Below, piece by piece: positions 22,401-37,400 of a DNA stretch of 64,000 nt (position 1 is its first letter; each line of letters opens with the position of its first letter). This DNA comes from Alligator mississippiensis. Taxonomy: Eukaryota; Chordata; Crocodylia; Alligatoridae. The stretch lies in NCBI RefSeq assembly GCF_030867095.1, contig NC_081824.1, forward strand, positions 304,622,956-304,686,955, written 5' to 3'. The position numbers and the translations under genes are program-made. Below the pieces are notes generated by a model. The model searched no databases. It was given only the letters and a program-made list of their open reading frames with translations, and was not told the origin of the DNA.

Positions 22401-25400
22401 TCACCCCCGCCGGGCAGGAACAGTGAGCCCTGGGGTTTGGGGGGTTTTTTCTTAATGGGCTGAAGCTGGGGAGGGCAGGGCAGCCTTGGGGGGGAGGGGC
22501 CTGGGACAGCGGGGCAGATTGGGGGGCTCATGCAGAGCCCCCCCATGCAGTGGGGGGCAGTGGGGAGCACGCCCCGCCCAGCAGCACATGGTGAGTTGGG
22601 GCTTTTTTTTCCCCCAAGTGCTGGGAGCTGGGGTGGGCAGGGCAGCCATTGCTGGGCTGGGAGACTGGGTGGGGGATGGGCCTGGGTGATTCAGCGATTT
22701 TTGGCAGCAGTGGAATCTCTATCGGATTTGGCTGAATTGATTCGGGACAGTGATTTGAATCACTGAATTGAGTCACTGTCCCCTGAATCAGCCGAACGTG
22801 AAGCAAATACTAGCCGCTTCACACAGGCCTATTGGTCATCTGTGCAGCCTTTTGTACCAGTACAGTTGAAACAACACTCTACATTAACTACTGCAACATT
22901 GTGTAGGCAAGTCCCCACTTAACAACACTATGTCTAGCCAGGTAGCAGATAGGATCATGTGCCTCCCTTGCCTTAGTACATTGACCAGAATGAGGTGTGA
23001 ACTTCAAAATTAAATTGGGAGGTGACTTAAAATGAACGTGATCAGCTATGTTGTGGCAGCCTGGCTTTAACATAAAGACAGTGTATCTACACAAGGCACT
23101 TAACGCCCATTGGACTAATCCTACTGCACATTAGCATAGCTGGCAAAAAACATTTATCTGCGCTAATGAGCAGCAGATTAGTCCAGTGGGCATTAAGTGT
23201 CACCTAAAAAGCATTCATCTGTGCTAATGGACAATTGCACTGATTACACCGCATTAATGAACATGCCCAGAGAATGCAAAAGTTAATGTTCCAACAGCAT
23301 TTCATGACTAATTGATTTTTGTCAACAAATTTGTGAAATTCAAAGCTATATTATGCAGGGTGTTTTTTTAAATTCCTTTCAGTTTCGGAATAGTGAAAAT
23401 TTGAACAGTTTGATGCATTGATTCTTTAAGGTTTAAGAGTTTTTATTCCTCTTACACTGCTGCAGAAGAGCAGCTGTAAATTTTGATCTTTTGGACTGGG
23501 GGTGCATTGTATGATGAAGGTAATGATGATTTATATCTGACTGTATTTAGAAAGGCTCAAAGGAGCTTCCAATGAATGACAAACTCCCCAAGCTACACCC
23601 TCCCAAAATTTCAAGAGTTTCTAAGGAAATAGAATGTTTGTATTTTCTTAGCAGATTAAAGCCGTCTTCAGATGCCATTTGCTCGCATTGCTCTTCATAT
23701 TGCCTCTGGTGTGTGACTCTTCACATTGCTTCTGCCAGACAAACAAGACCACTCTTGTTCCCATGTCTTCCATAACTGATGTTTGAGCATATGGTCTGCT
23801 TCCCCCACCATTTTCTATAGTTCATCTTTCCATTGGTGCTAAGTAGCAACCAGATTTTAACAGCTAGTGTTATGCATACAAACATGTGTTTAAATGAAAA
23901 ACAGTTATGGCAACTTCAGTATTGGGTCCATTTTTCTTAATTGGGGCAAATTGCCTGGTATTTCATTTTAACTTCTACTTTCCACAGGATAGGAGAGGAA
24001 AGATGTAATGGATCAAGAAGAACTTGTAATGGATTCAAATACAGTAAAAGTCTTTCATCGTTTTTAAAGTGGTATAAATGTTTCATCTGTTCATGGTCAT
24101 GGGTTCAGTTATGTATTTTTCCACAAACTTCCCTGGTGTCTCAGTGTCTCATCTTCAGAATGAGGCACTGGATAATACTGATCACACAGGTGTCATGAAG
24201 GTAATATTCCAAAGACCTAAATGCCTTAAATATGCTTTGTTGTGTTTAAGGGATTTTGTATAGATTCATAGATGCTAGGGTCAGAAGGGACCTCAAAGGA
24301 TCATCAAGTCCAACCCCCTGCCAGTGGCAGGAAAAAGTGCTGGGATCATGTGACCTCAGCCATGTGCATGTCTGCCTCCTCTTGACCCCCAAGGTAGGGG
24401 AGAGCACTACCTCCTTTGGAAGCCCGTTCCAGATTCTGGCGACCCTAACCATAAAGAAGTTCTTTCTGATGTCCAACTTAAATCTACTCTTTATCAACTT
24501 GTGGCCATTGTTTCTGGTTATTTCAAGGGGTGGTCTGGTAAAGAGAGCATTTCCGATTCCCTGCTGCCCCTCCCTCCCCTTCCCCCCCTCAATGAATTTG
24601 TATGCTGCCACAAGATTCCCCCCTCAGCCTTCTCTTGCGGAGGCTGAAAAGGTCCAGGTCCCTCAGCCTTTCCTCATAAGGCCTTCCCTGCAGGCCTCTA
24701 ACCATACGAGTGGGCTTCCTCTGGACCCTCTCAAGGTTGTCTACATCCTTTTTGAATTGCGGTGCCCAGAATTGCACGCTCTACTCCAGCTGCGGCCTGA
24801 CCAGTGTCGCATAGAGGGGGAGCATCACCTCCCTGGACCTGTTTGTGATGCGCACCTACTAATGCATGACAAAGTGTAGTTAGCTCTGCTAATTACTTCG
24901 TCACATTGACAACTCATGTTCATCTTGGAGTCAGCAATGACTCCAAGATCTCTCTCCGCTGCTGTGCTGCTGAGAGGGTCATCTCCCAGCCTATAGGTAT
25001 GCTGGTGATTTCCTCTCCCTAGGTGCAGCACCTTGCACTTGTCCTTGTTGAACTGCATCCTGTTGTTCTCTGCCCACTTCTCAAACCTGCCCAGGTCCGC
25101 CTGGATTCGGTTTCTTCCTATCAGTGTGTTTGGTTTGTCCCATAGTTTGGTGTCATCTGCGAATTTGGACAGAGTGCTTTCCACGCCCTCGTCAGGTTGC
25201 TGATGAACAGCACCGGCCCAAGGACTGAGCCTTCGGGGACCCCGCTGCTAACATCTTTCGAGGTCAATACCAACCCGTCCACCACCACTGGGTACAACCC
25301 TTACGCCAGTTTGCCACCCACATGACTGTGTAGTCATTTATGGCACAGCTGTTCAGTTTGTTTATAAGACTCAGATGGGATACCATGTCAAAAGTCTTCT

Positions 25401-28400
25401 TAAAGTCCAAGTAGGTGACATCTACCTTGGCTCTTGCATCTAAGCTCTTAGTAACTCTTTCTGGTCATAGAAAGAAACAAGGTTAGTTGGTCAGGATCAG
25501 CCTGCTGTGAACCCGTGTTGGTTGCCCTTCAGCATAATATTACCTGCTGGACTCCTACATATGTGATCTTAGATAATTTTTTCAAGGATTTTCCCAAGGA
25601 TAGAGATGAGACTAACCAGCATACCTGAAGATATAACTGAAAGACCAAACATGACATGGATAACATTCATCAGGGCTTATTACATGTACTAGGTTACAGC
25701 CTGGTAGGGTTTGTTCATAGACTTGTATATGCTTGACATGGTTTAGGGTGGGTATACAGGTTACTTTGCATATTAAGTAATAAAAAAATGAGCCTGGACA
25801 TTTTGCTGATTATAGCCGTACCATAGCCTTTTTCTGTCTGATGGAAATACATCATGAGTAGGTCCAAGGAGGTGATCCTCCCCCTCTATGCGACACTGGT
25901 CAGGCTGGAGTTGGAGTACTGCGTCCAGTTCTGGGTGCTGCACTTCAGGAGGGATGTGGCCAGCATCGAGAGGGTCCAGAGGAGGGCCGCTCACATGATC
26001 GGGGGCAGCAAGGTAGGCCCTATGAGCGGAGGCTACAGGACCTGAACCTGTTCAGCCTCCACAAGATAAGGCTGAGAGGGGATCTGGTGGCCGTCTACAA
26101 AATGGCCAAGGGGGACCAGCAGGCTATGGGAGAGTCCCTGTTCCCCTGAACACTACCGGGAGTTGCAAGGAATAACGGCCAGAAGTTGACCGAGAGTAGA
26201 TTCAGGCTAGACATCAGGAGGCACTAATTCACAGTCAGGGCGGCTAGGATCTGGAACCAACTTCCAAGGGAAGTGGTGCTTGCTTCTACCCTGGGGGTCT
26301 TCAAAAGGAGGCTAGATAATCACCTAGCTGGGGTCGTTTGACCCCAGCGTTCTTTCCTGCCCATGGCAGGGGGTCAGACTAGATGATCTGCTCAGGTCCC
26401 TTCCGACCCTACTAACTATGAAACTATGAAAACATCAGTTAAATCATTGGTCATGTTACTTCTTAGGGTTTGTAATCTGTTCAGATACTACAGTATACTA
26501 AACTAGTAGCAGTGTTACAAGTGATGATTAAAGGAATACTGTTCAAGGAAGCTTATGTGGGATCCACCCAAACTGTACTTGCTAGTGTTCTCTCTCTCTC
26601 TATCACAAACACTTTAATAATTCACAGAATTTATTTTTTTAAATCTGTGTAACAGATCAGGGGCTATGGAAGACTAGTTAATTTGTAGACTGGGAAACTT
26701 CTTGCTTCAGAAAAGTCTTAATGTAACATACCAAGCATAAACTCACAATTTTTCCCAGCTAATGGCCGTGTGAAGTTTCGAGTTGAAGGGGAGTTTGAAG
26801 CCACGTTGACAGTGATGGGAGATGACCCTGATATTCCCTGGCGTCTTCTCAAATTGGAAATTCTGGTCGAGGACAAAGAAACTGGAGGTAAAATAAAGTC
26901 TTCTCTTTTGCATAACGTTGATCTGGTGTTCTTTTTTTTTCAAAATGATTAATTTTAGTAACAGAGTATAAAAAATAGCTGCACAGCCTATTTTTGTGCA
27001 ACACTAACCAGAAATTGAGCGTGCACCCCCCTTCCCCACCATGTGAATAGCGTTTCCTCAAATAAACAGAATCCTGTTTACTCCCCAGTAAAAACCCAAG
27101 TCACCAAATACTTCTTAAACTTTGATTCTTTTCATGGTTTCTCCATACGGTAAGTTTTGTTTGGATTTTTGTTCCTGTTTGCATATAATTGATGTCTAGA
27201 TTTAATAATATGATTAAAATTTCCATTTTTAATTTATGGAAGATGGCCGAGCCTTGGTTCACAGTATGCAAATCAACTTCATCCATCAGTTGGTCCAGTC
27301 CAGACTCTTTGCTGATGAGAAACCACTTCAGGACATGTACAACTGTTTACGTATCCTTCTAAAGGCTGCTTTCCAGAAGAATTCGTATGGAAAGGGGTCA
27401 CTGTCTAGTGGCCGCATTCCAGGAAAGAACAGATATTCTATTAAACTAAAGAAGACAGTCCATTAGTGGAATGGAAATGGTCTCTTGAGAGAGTGTTATC
27501 TTTGTATCATTATGAAAGATGCCTTGCCTGAAGCAGTGTTTAATAACAGTATTGTTGCTTAACAGTATTGTTGACTTAGATATACAGGTCAGCTGGAATG
27601 AGATAAAGAGGATAGGTAACTTCCCATTAACAAAATTGTATACTATATTAAATATGAGACAGATGGGTAGTCTGATGTTAGTTCTGCCACCCTTCCAAGA
27701 CATAGTGGCTAACAATTTTTACTACCAAAGTGTAGCCGTTTTGTGCTGACTTGCTGCAATTTTGTGAATAAGTGGAAGACAGCATGCAAGAGCTCATTGC
27801 ACTGACTTAATTCACACAAGGGACAGTTACTGGTATAATAGCAAATACTTTTTAATTGGTAGAAGTGATTATATCTAAAGTATTAGCAGAGGATTTTTAT
27901 CTCTGCATACCCATGGAGCATGAGTTTTTCCATTCAGTTGTTTGCACCTGATAACAGAGTCTCTTTACCAAAACACAGTCAAACTTAAATCTCTATATAC
28001 TTCTATGGTACCCTTGTCCCGGTGCTCAGTCTTAAACGAGTGGGTACATAAACAACTATTCAGACTTGTAAATGCTGCTCACAACCCTTGAGAATTTGTT
28101 CTGAGGAAAGCAATGGGTAGGTACATCATGTGATCCAAGATGTATAGATATCTTGCATGAATCTGTATAGTGTACAGAGACTTGGTGTGGATTTTTTTAT
28201 TTTCTTAACTTCGTTTTGTAGATTCTTTCTGTTTAGCACTTCAGTTAGAAGTCTTACATTCACAAACACTAATGTTAATCCGAGAGCGATGGGGTGACCT
28301 TGTGCAAGTGGAGCGGTATCATGCCGGGAAATGTCTTTCGCTCTCTGTTTGGAAGTAAGTAATTTCCAAGGATTGACACTTGCTGGTAGACAGGCAAGAT

Positions 28401-31400
28401 TTAGAGTATATGTCAGTGTATTTGCAACACTAAACTTGGGTTTCTGAAAGGTAGTCTCCTAAGCGCCCATATTTAATCACTGAATTATGTGGCCTGAATT
28501 CTAGAGGTACTAAGCAACCTGCTTTTTGCATTGATTTGGGCAGGGAATGGGAATGGGAGGGGTGTGTGAGGGACTCAGTACTTATTAAATTGAGTTGCAT
28601 TTACTTTGATGCTTAAACATGCCAGTTAGGCCATTCCCTTCTTTAAGCAGTAACTAAAATCAATACCGTTTATTATTATGCTTACTTGTGTAACTAAGGT
28701 ACTATTTTGATTCATTTAATCTTATTTGCGTTAATTTGAAACCTTGATACTGCATGTGAGTAGTGAGTGTTACAAGCTAATCATATGTTTTAAATATTCA
28801 CTTCATTAATGTGTCTTTTCTAGTCACTTTTGATATAGTCCTGCTGGTTTAGTTTTGCTTTTTGTGCAGTACCATAGCAGTCGATATAAGTTAATGAAGA
28901 ATAGTCTTCCTACACTAACTGTGCATCAGTGAGGAAAAACTTCAAGTGCTCTTAAAATGTAGTTACTTAATTACCTTTTTATTTTAAGCCAACAGGTGCT
29001 TGGGAGAAAAACAGGGACTGCGTCTGTTCACAAGGTCACTATTAAGATTGATGAGACTGATGTCTCAAAACCCTTGCAAATATCTCATGAACCGCCACTT
29101 CCAGCCTGTGATTCTAAACTGATGGAAAGAGCCATGAAGGTAAGGCTTTCTAGCTGGAGTAGGCATTTATTTCCTTGAACAAGAATTTCAGGATAATCAG
29201 AACTACAGTTGTAAAAGTATGTGTGAAGCTATTACATGATGTGGCAACAAGCAAACATAGGCTGTCAAGTATAACTTCATGTTTTGTAAGTTTGGGCTGT
29301 GTAGCCTTAGATGCCACATTACAATGTATTGCTAATTAATAATTTCATAGCCCTCTTTATACAAGAATATATGTCTGTACAGGCAAATGATGGTGTCATT
29401 GTAGCTTGGGTAGACATAATCTAGCTAGCATGGCTAAGCAGTAGCAGTGAAAACATGGTAGCACAGTATGTTCATATGCATGTTGAAGATCCTGTATATC
29501 AGTTGATTAACCTGTGCATAAGTCTGTGCCACTACAGCTTCATTGATATTGTTACTTGTGCTAGCCAGACAAAAGCTAACATGCCTGTATAACAATTGCA
29601 TCTTTATTTAGTTGTGCAGTGATACCTGTTTTTAGTATAGAGAGGGTCCCTTTCTGGTTTAGCAAAATATCATTTCAGAAACAGTTAGTATTAAGCCAGG
29701 GGTGGGCAAAATACAGCCTGTGGGCTGGATCCGGCTTTCTAACTGACTGGATCCAGCCTGTGGCTGTACCTGCAGTGCTCTACATGGGGCCGACCCTTAT
29801 CCGCTCCTACCAGGACAGCCAGCACTTCTGTCAGCACCCTCTGGCCCAGGCCCTGGCCAGCCTCCATAGCTTCTGGCAGAGCTGTTCCCAGTGTGGCTGC
29901 AGCCAGCTAAATGCTGCTCTACTCCCCTCGCCTCCAGTGGGAGTCGCCCAACTGAAGCTTCTTTCCCCTTCCCCCCTTCCCACAACCTGCCTGGATTGGC
30001 ACAGCAGGGGCTGGACGGGAGGGACTGCCTCTGGAGGTGAGGGGAGCAGAGCAGCACCCAGGCAGCTGCAGCTGCACTGGAAACAGCCCCACTGGGAGCT
30101 ACACATGCTGGTCAGGGTCTGGGCCAGAGAGGCTGTTCTGCTCCCATTGCCTCCTGCTGTGGCTACTGCATCTGCTCTTGCTGTGCTGCTCTGGGTGGGC
30201 AGGGGAGGGAAGCTCCTGTCCAGCTTGTGGAGCTCCTAGCTCGCTGCTGCTTTCCACCCACTCTGCCCACCAAAACTCGTTATGTGGCCCTTGGGCCCAA
30301 ATAATTGCCCACCCCTGTATTAAGCTGACACACACTCTTGTAGTAAAAATAGATGCAGCATGATAATGGTGTCGTGTGTGAAATGCTTGCATGTAAACCA
30401 GCTCAGAGTTCTAGTTGTTTCTTAACACCGGAAGTGGAACAGGTTTCTCTTACGTAGGCAGAGCTGGTTATTATGATATTGTTCTGTCATGTCAATTGAA
30501 GGCACAGAAAGTCAAAATAAATTCTTCGGTTCATGGGAAGATTCTCAATGTAATTTTTTTTTATATATATTTATTAATTTTTTAAGCAAGAAAGGCTTTT
30601 TCCAATGTGCCCTAGGGTCCTCTAGTAGTACATTTCATTTCTATTTTAAACTCTTATTTGTACAGATTGACCACCTATCAATAGAAAAACTCTTAATAGA
30701 TAGTGTCCATGCAAGATCTCATCAGAAACTCCAGGAGTTGAAAGCCATTCTTAAGAACTGCAATGCTAATGACAATTGTATGTATTTTCTCCCGAACTCT
30801 CTGTTTTAATCTTATTCCTTTAACTGTGTATGCAGATAGTCTGGTCTTCCCCAACTCTTACTTCTCAATTCCTTTTCTTTTCCTTGGTCATTCCAGCAGC
30901 TTCATGAAACAATAGAATAGAGGAAAAATGTTTTCAGAAATAGCAGAGGCATGGCTTTTAAACAGGCATTCATTGTTGCTTGCTGAAAACTTGCAAAATA
31001 CTTGACTGGTTCCCAGTAGACAATGTTCTCCTTTACATGTAGTACGGCATCTGAAATATGTAGCGTATCGTGCTTTTGGATCCAAAAGGTAACATTTAGA
31101 TTCAAAATAAAATGGTAGTCTGTTCGTTGACTTCTACCTACATTTTTGATTGACACTTGATCTGGTTCAACTTCTTTTGAAACTGATGGGACTTGAATTG
31201 GATCTATAATCTTGATTTGCCTTGTTGCTAGATATTTAGAGGTTTATGACTCATTTCTCCCTTACCTGTAGTCTGTTTTTTTGGATCATGTTCTACCATT
31301 AACTGTTTGGACATAGTAGCTTTATTCAGAGACTCCCTTCTTACATGAGAAATGTGGCAATGTCCAAGGAGTCCTGCTGAACTTGAACCTGATGGGATTA

Positions 31401-34400
31401 CATGTATGAGGATTTGTGCCCTTAGTTTTGGTGATTATTTGTTGTGGGCCGTGGATTAAGGAAGTAGGTTTGAGCCTTGTGCATCAGTGTAATAACTTTG
31501 GTTTCTATTTAGCATTTATTGAGACGGCTCTTCCAACTCTTGTTATTCCAATATTGGAACCATGTGGCCGCTCTGAATGTCTGCATGTTTTTGTAGACCT
31601 TCATTCTGGAATGTTCCACCTGATGCTTTATGGAATTGGTAAGTGGTTAACATAGGTCATATTTAATACCTTGTAAAGGTATCTGATGTATATCTGCTTT
31701 GTGAATAAATGATGTGTGGGAGAATCATTCAACTCTGTAGACTTGTGTACATAAATGGAGCTTACATGAATGAATACCATGTGTACATGCGTACATACGT
31801 TATCAGAAGTTGTAGTTCCATAGATGGATGGCTGATTAACAATGAGTGACAGTGACTACCAGCATCTGGTACTGCAGGAACACAGCTACGCTACTTCTAG
31901 TTCGCAGGGGTAAGCTAGCTTGCTTAGAACAGTAAGGTGTGTATGTGTGAGGTGCCACTGCCAGGTTTTGATAAGCTTATAATCTAGATTTGACCTAACA
32001 ACATAGAAATGGATCTTTAGTGTAAGGGTGCACTGATGGAGATTTTTGGGGCTGATACTGGTAGCTGATATTTAAGGAGGCATATCAACTGACACCTATC
32101 CGATTTCCAATACACAGCCCAGCAGCTTGAAGAGCAGTGTCTGGCTAGTAAGTCTGTTGTGGTGGAAGGAGAAAGGGAAGGGAAGGGGCATGGTGGGGGC
32201 AAATCAAGGCACCTGCAGTGAGGGAGGGAGTGGGGCTGGGGCAGGTGCTGCCCAGCTGGGGCGGGGTGGGGTGGGGCATGGGATGGAGTTGCAGCTTGTC
32301 GGGGGGGGGGGGGGGGGTGCGGCAGTAGGTCCCACCATTGCATGCACCCTGGGAGGCATGAGGGGAGTGTCCGGATTTGCACGGGGTGGGATGGGCTGCC
32401 ACTGCAGGCTGGTGGTGGTGCCAGGCTATTCTCAGTGGGGGCTGGGCTGGGCTGGGCTGTGCTCTGCTCTGCTCTGCTCAGGGTAGGCAGCAGAGGCAAT
32501 GGGTGGGGGGCTGCAGCCACCCCAGTATTCACCATAGCGCTGCCCCCCCCGCCCCCCCCCAATCCTCCCTCCTAGTGCCACTGCCTGCCCTGAGCACAGT
32601 CTGGTCCAGCCTCTGCCAGGAAGAGCCTGGTGCAGAAGTGGACAAGCCCCCCACACCTGGACAAACAGCAGCTCCACCCTATCCTGCGCCTTCCCCAGCT
32701 TCACTCTCTTACTCACCATGGGGGGCCTTGATTTTTTCCCCCTCCACCCCCCCATTCCCCTTCCCTTCTACCACAACAGACTTATCAGCTGTACACCACT
32801 CTCCAAGCTGCCAGGCTGTGCTCCACACCACCTGCGTGCTGCACTGTGGCTACCTGTGTTCACGGGGCATTTATTGGCCACATTATTGGCTACATCAGGC
32901 CCATTTCTGATGCAGTAAATTTTCTTTGTTGCTGCCGATCCAGTGTTGGACCGATGTATCAGTGCACCTCGACTTTAGCGTGACTGGATTTGCAATTGTT
33001 TAGCCAGCCTTTGTACGATATATTGGGCATTTTGTTTAAAATGCATGATCAGTGTAAATGGTCATGTCTAGGCAGTGGTATTCTTGGATTCATTGATCTA
33101 ATTAATATTTAATTTAAAGCTCTGTATAAATAATTGGGGTGACAATGACACATCTTGAGACTTGTTACTAATTACATCCAGTTAAATATCCCTGACTTAG
33201 AATTCCAAATTGGATAGGAAGCATGAAAAATGAGTTATTCTAATAGTTCATGCCTAGTTCTTTAATGCAAGGGTAATATTTTATAATATTATGGCTTACT
33301 CTTTAAACTATCTGACCCTTTTCATATAAAAGTATATATCAAAATTAAATTATTTTACTTGGGGACTAGAATTACCTGTTTAAAAAGTGTTATATTATTA
33401 GTTGATTCACTTAACTGATTTTGTTACAGATCAGCTGACGTTAGACGATGTAGAGAAGTCTGTTAATGATGATATGAAACGCATCATTCCTTGGCTCCAG
33501 CAGCTCAAGTAAGTGGCTTCAGATTATTTGATTTACTTACTGGGCATATCTACACAAGGCGCTTTACTGTGCGGTAGATTAACCTACTGTCCAGTAAAGC
33601 ATCACTGTCTACAAGTGCAACGTTTACTGTGCAGTCAATTAGTCTACTATGCGGTTGCCTACTACAGGTACTAAATTAACTGCACAGTAGCTACTGCATA
33701 GTAGTGCACCTGTAGACAGCTGACTGGGAGCAACATTGGTATCTTTGTGGCATTTAGGTATATTCTTTCCTCATCCCAAATAATTTTGGATGCTTTTTGT
33801 CATCTCTGGGTGAGCAAAGGAATGTAAACTTCTCTGTCCCTTTGCTGGGTTGCTTTAACCCCAGTCAGTCTACAAGTCCTTTGTCCCCATGGTGTTACCA
33901 AGGAAGTATAGGTGCCTTGATAATGTGCTCTGGAGGAAATCCAGTCCCATCTGATTTCAAAGGGATTTTGATTGGAGACTTCAGTGGGGCACATGCCCTC
34001 ACACACAGCTTTACTGGATTCTATTTTCTTCAAGCCACTCCTTACTTTCAGACCTGCCAGGAGGATTGAATCTGTGTGCAAGGTCCCTTTGCTATAAAAA
34101 GGTCCACATGCTGTTGGTAGAACTGGGAAACTATCGTAGCTGAAGGAATTGCAATCCTTGCCATAGCTATTTTCAATCCTAAAACAGCCATTAAGAAGCG
34201 ATAGCCTTGCCCTTGGTTATTATTGACTCAACTGACCAGTGCTGAGCATCCATCGGACATGGAAACTTGGCACTTCTGAAAATCAAGCACTGTCTCTGAC
34301 TCATCAGGCTGGTCTGTGGTTCATCGTGCTTCTGCAACCAGAATGTAGTTGGACATATCTCAAATATAAGTCTGAACATCAGCATAAATCTTGTATAGAA

Positions 34401-37400
34401 TTCTGTATGGGTGTCAACAGTTCAGTCTGTATGGGTGTTCTGCAGTTCTAAGTATAAGTTCATATAAATTAACATATGCTATTTAATAGCAAGAACCCAA
34501 GAAGCAGAAGAATGACCCCATGTTGTTCAAAACTAGTAATGCAGCTCCCCAGAATACAAATTATATTTGTTCTGTAGTAAAAAGATTAAGTTCCAGTAAA
34601 ACTGAAGGGACAAAAAACAAAACAAACTTGCAACTTTTTGAGTTCACAAAGGTGTCTCCCCAGTTTTGTAATACAGGAGATGGCTCTTAAAATCACAGCG
34701 CATGCAGTCTTTTAAAATGCTTTTATTTCCAATACTAGAAGAAACTTCAAAACAGTAGGAGCCTAAAAGTGAAATGGACTGTATAACCAAACTTACAAGT
34801 ACTGGTTGCCTAAGCTCACTGAGATGATGTAAACATAAACAGTGAGAGGATATTAAAAGCTCAATTTGCGTTTGGGGTAATTAGCATACCATGGGTAATA
34901 TTTGTATAGAATATGATTTTTAATTTGACAGTGGCAGTGCCAGATCTAATGTTTTGGAGTGTTTAATACATAAAGTGCTAATATTTTTCTTTCAACATAA
35001 GGTTTTGGCTTGGACAACAGCATTGCAAACAGTCTATAAAACATCTGCCCACAGTAAGCAGTGAAACATTACAGCTAGCTAATTATGCTAGTCATCCAGT
35101 GGGAAGCCTTTCCAAGCACAAACTGTTTATCAAACTCACTCGCCTTCCACAGTACTACATTGTAAGTAATTGAGAAACATTTCTGTACTCTTCCTAAGGG
35201 TGAAAATTTAACATGCTAACTCTTCTAGTAAATGTAGCATCCTAGACTACCTGCTAATGATGACTGCTTGATATTGCTGTGTTTTCACCTTCCAGGTTTT
35301 ATTAAAAAGTCCTGTTTGCCTGACCTCTGCTTGTATGCCTCTTCTTTTTGTCACTTAACAAGCTTTTCAATTGTCTTTGTATAAACTGGCATCCCTTCCC
35401 TTCCTACAGCAGTGCATATTTTTGTGGGGGGAACACAGACAGGCACTAATGCATTCTAACATATATTTAAAGGTTTTCTTAATGAGTTGCCTTGTTTTAC
35501 ACACAGGTGGTTGAGATGTTTGAAGTTCCTGGCAACCCCACAGAATTAGAGTACAAATATCACTTTCTCTCTGTGAGCTGTGCTGAAGGAGATGACAGCC
35601 CTGCTACTGCACTTTTACTACAGCAATTCAAACCAAACATTGAGGAGTTAGTACTAGACACAAGAAGTGGGAAGCAAGCAAAAAGTGGTGCCAAGCGCAA
35701 GGTATGTACAGCCATATGCCGACAGGCACTGAGCTTGTGTTTCTTTTTCCTATCTTAGTAGTGTTTGGCTACAGATAAAACTCCTAAACATCAAAAAAAG
35801 ATTACTTTGTTCCAGTTCAGACTTAACTGCATGTTGTAAAATTGCAAACAGCCTTTGTAAAGGCACACTTGAAATGTCACATAGTTGGTATCTTGTAATG
35901 ATTAGGGCTTTATCTACATAAGGAAATTAACTAGGACAGCTCCTGAGAAATGAGCTGTTCAGAATTAACTATTGTGTTTAAGTTCATACCATTTCTTTTT
36001 CTGGAATAACTTTCCAGTTGTTGATATATCGACAGCAGTGTTCCCATATGTGTGAATTGCTAAAACGAGGCGAGATGAAGTTGATGGACTTGAGTCATTG
36101 TTAAGACAGGGTAGAGATGCACCTTATAGACAGACTAAATCAGATGCATAAGCTTTTGCAAATCTGAGCTTACTTCATCAGATACTGTTAGTTTTAACAC
36201 ACTTTTTCATGCCTCCTTAGTTTAAATATTAAAGACTAAACTAATTTAAGGCAGCCTTAATTCTTAATATTAGAAATGCTATTAGTCATTTAATTTTTCA
36301 TTCATTAGGATGTAGTAACTCCCCAAATCACACCTTTCAAATGTATAAAACCTTGACCATTTGCATTTTTAAGTAGCCCTTGCGTATGCTGCCCGATTCT
36401 TAGTTTCAGTTGAGTAGGTATAGAAAACACTTAAGCAGGTATTTTATATAGTGATAATAAATAGGAAGACTTGGTGTGGCTGATCTTCTGCAGTACAAAC
36501 AAAGCAAAAGCTGAATGACTCTGTGAAAGCTAACAAACATCAAGGGTCTATGGGTAGTTTTAGACTTTATACTACTGTGATTGGATGTAAAATGTCATAG
36601 TATGGAAGTATGTTTATCCTTTTGCACAGAATTCTTAATGAAAATGTTAACTTTAAGAAATTGATCCTGTAATGAGGTTCTGTTAGGCTATGGTGGGCAG
36701 TGCCTCCCCCATTGAAATAGTAAGACAGCTGAAACAAAACATGTGTGATGCTCACTGAGGGAGCAGGACCTAAACATTTTAGTATTCAGTTCTTGACTGT
36801 GACTGTTAGGAATGTTCCTAGGCCTCATGTTTAAAAGTGTGTTTCATTTGTTTAAAAACATCAGGAATTATCGTCTTGATTTACTTGTTGCAAATAAGTA
36901 ACAGGTACTATTGCCAAGTACCTGTTTTTCAGATTCTTTAAAAAAAAAAAAAAAATGGCTTTTATATATCATATTTTGGCAATTTTGGAGCCTTTCTTGG
37001 TCCAAAAAAATCAGATTTGTTTTTGCATTTTCAACTGTTTTTTTTTGGTCAAAATGTATCGGCTGTTTTTAAATGTTAAAAATTATTATTTTTAGATGAT
37101 GATTCAGTGTCTTGAAATAGTGTTGCACTTGTTAGGTGGGGGTCTGCTCAAAATCAGGTTTACATGTTTCACATATGATGCAGTGAGAAGGATGACTTGA
37201 AAGAAGGGGGCGGTTTGTGGGAGGGTAGCATCAATAAAATTATTTCAGTGAAAGGTTTTCTCTCTTCTGATGTGCCCTGCAGCTTATTTTAATGAGATAA
37301 AATGAATACATAGATGTAGGTGGCACATTTCCTGAAGACTGCATGGACTATGTGAGTCATCAGTTGTTAGGACACTTTTGAGGAGGTAACCTAGAAACTG

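Larger units (their letters stand above)
21335..26758 (+). other. MED14: MED14 intron 5
   Basis: Holds a 1-kb hAT (21832-22831), a hairpin MITE (about 23085-23282) and two CR1 3' pieces facing away from each other (24264-25622 and 25855-26430). The remaining DNA is AT-rich with no exon seen. Confidence 0.6.

Noticed and set aside
24256-24879. 207-codon open frame on the plus strand
   Set aside because: It is the antisense of a CR1 3' region; the meaningful frame is on the minus strand.
29619-30239. 206-codon open frame on the plus strand
   Set aside because: It lies almost wholly in the 621-bp hAT element, overlaps equally long frames on the other strand and has no recognisable motif.
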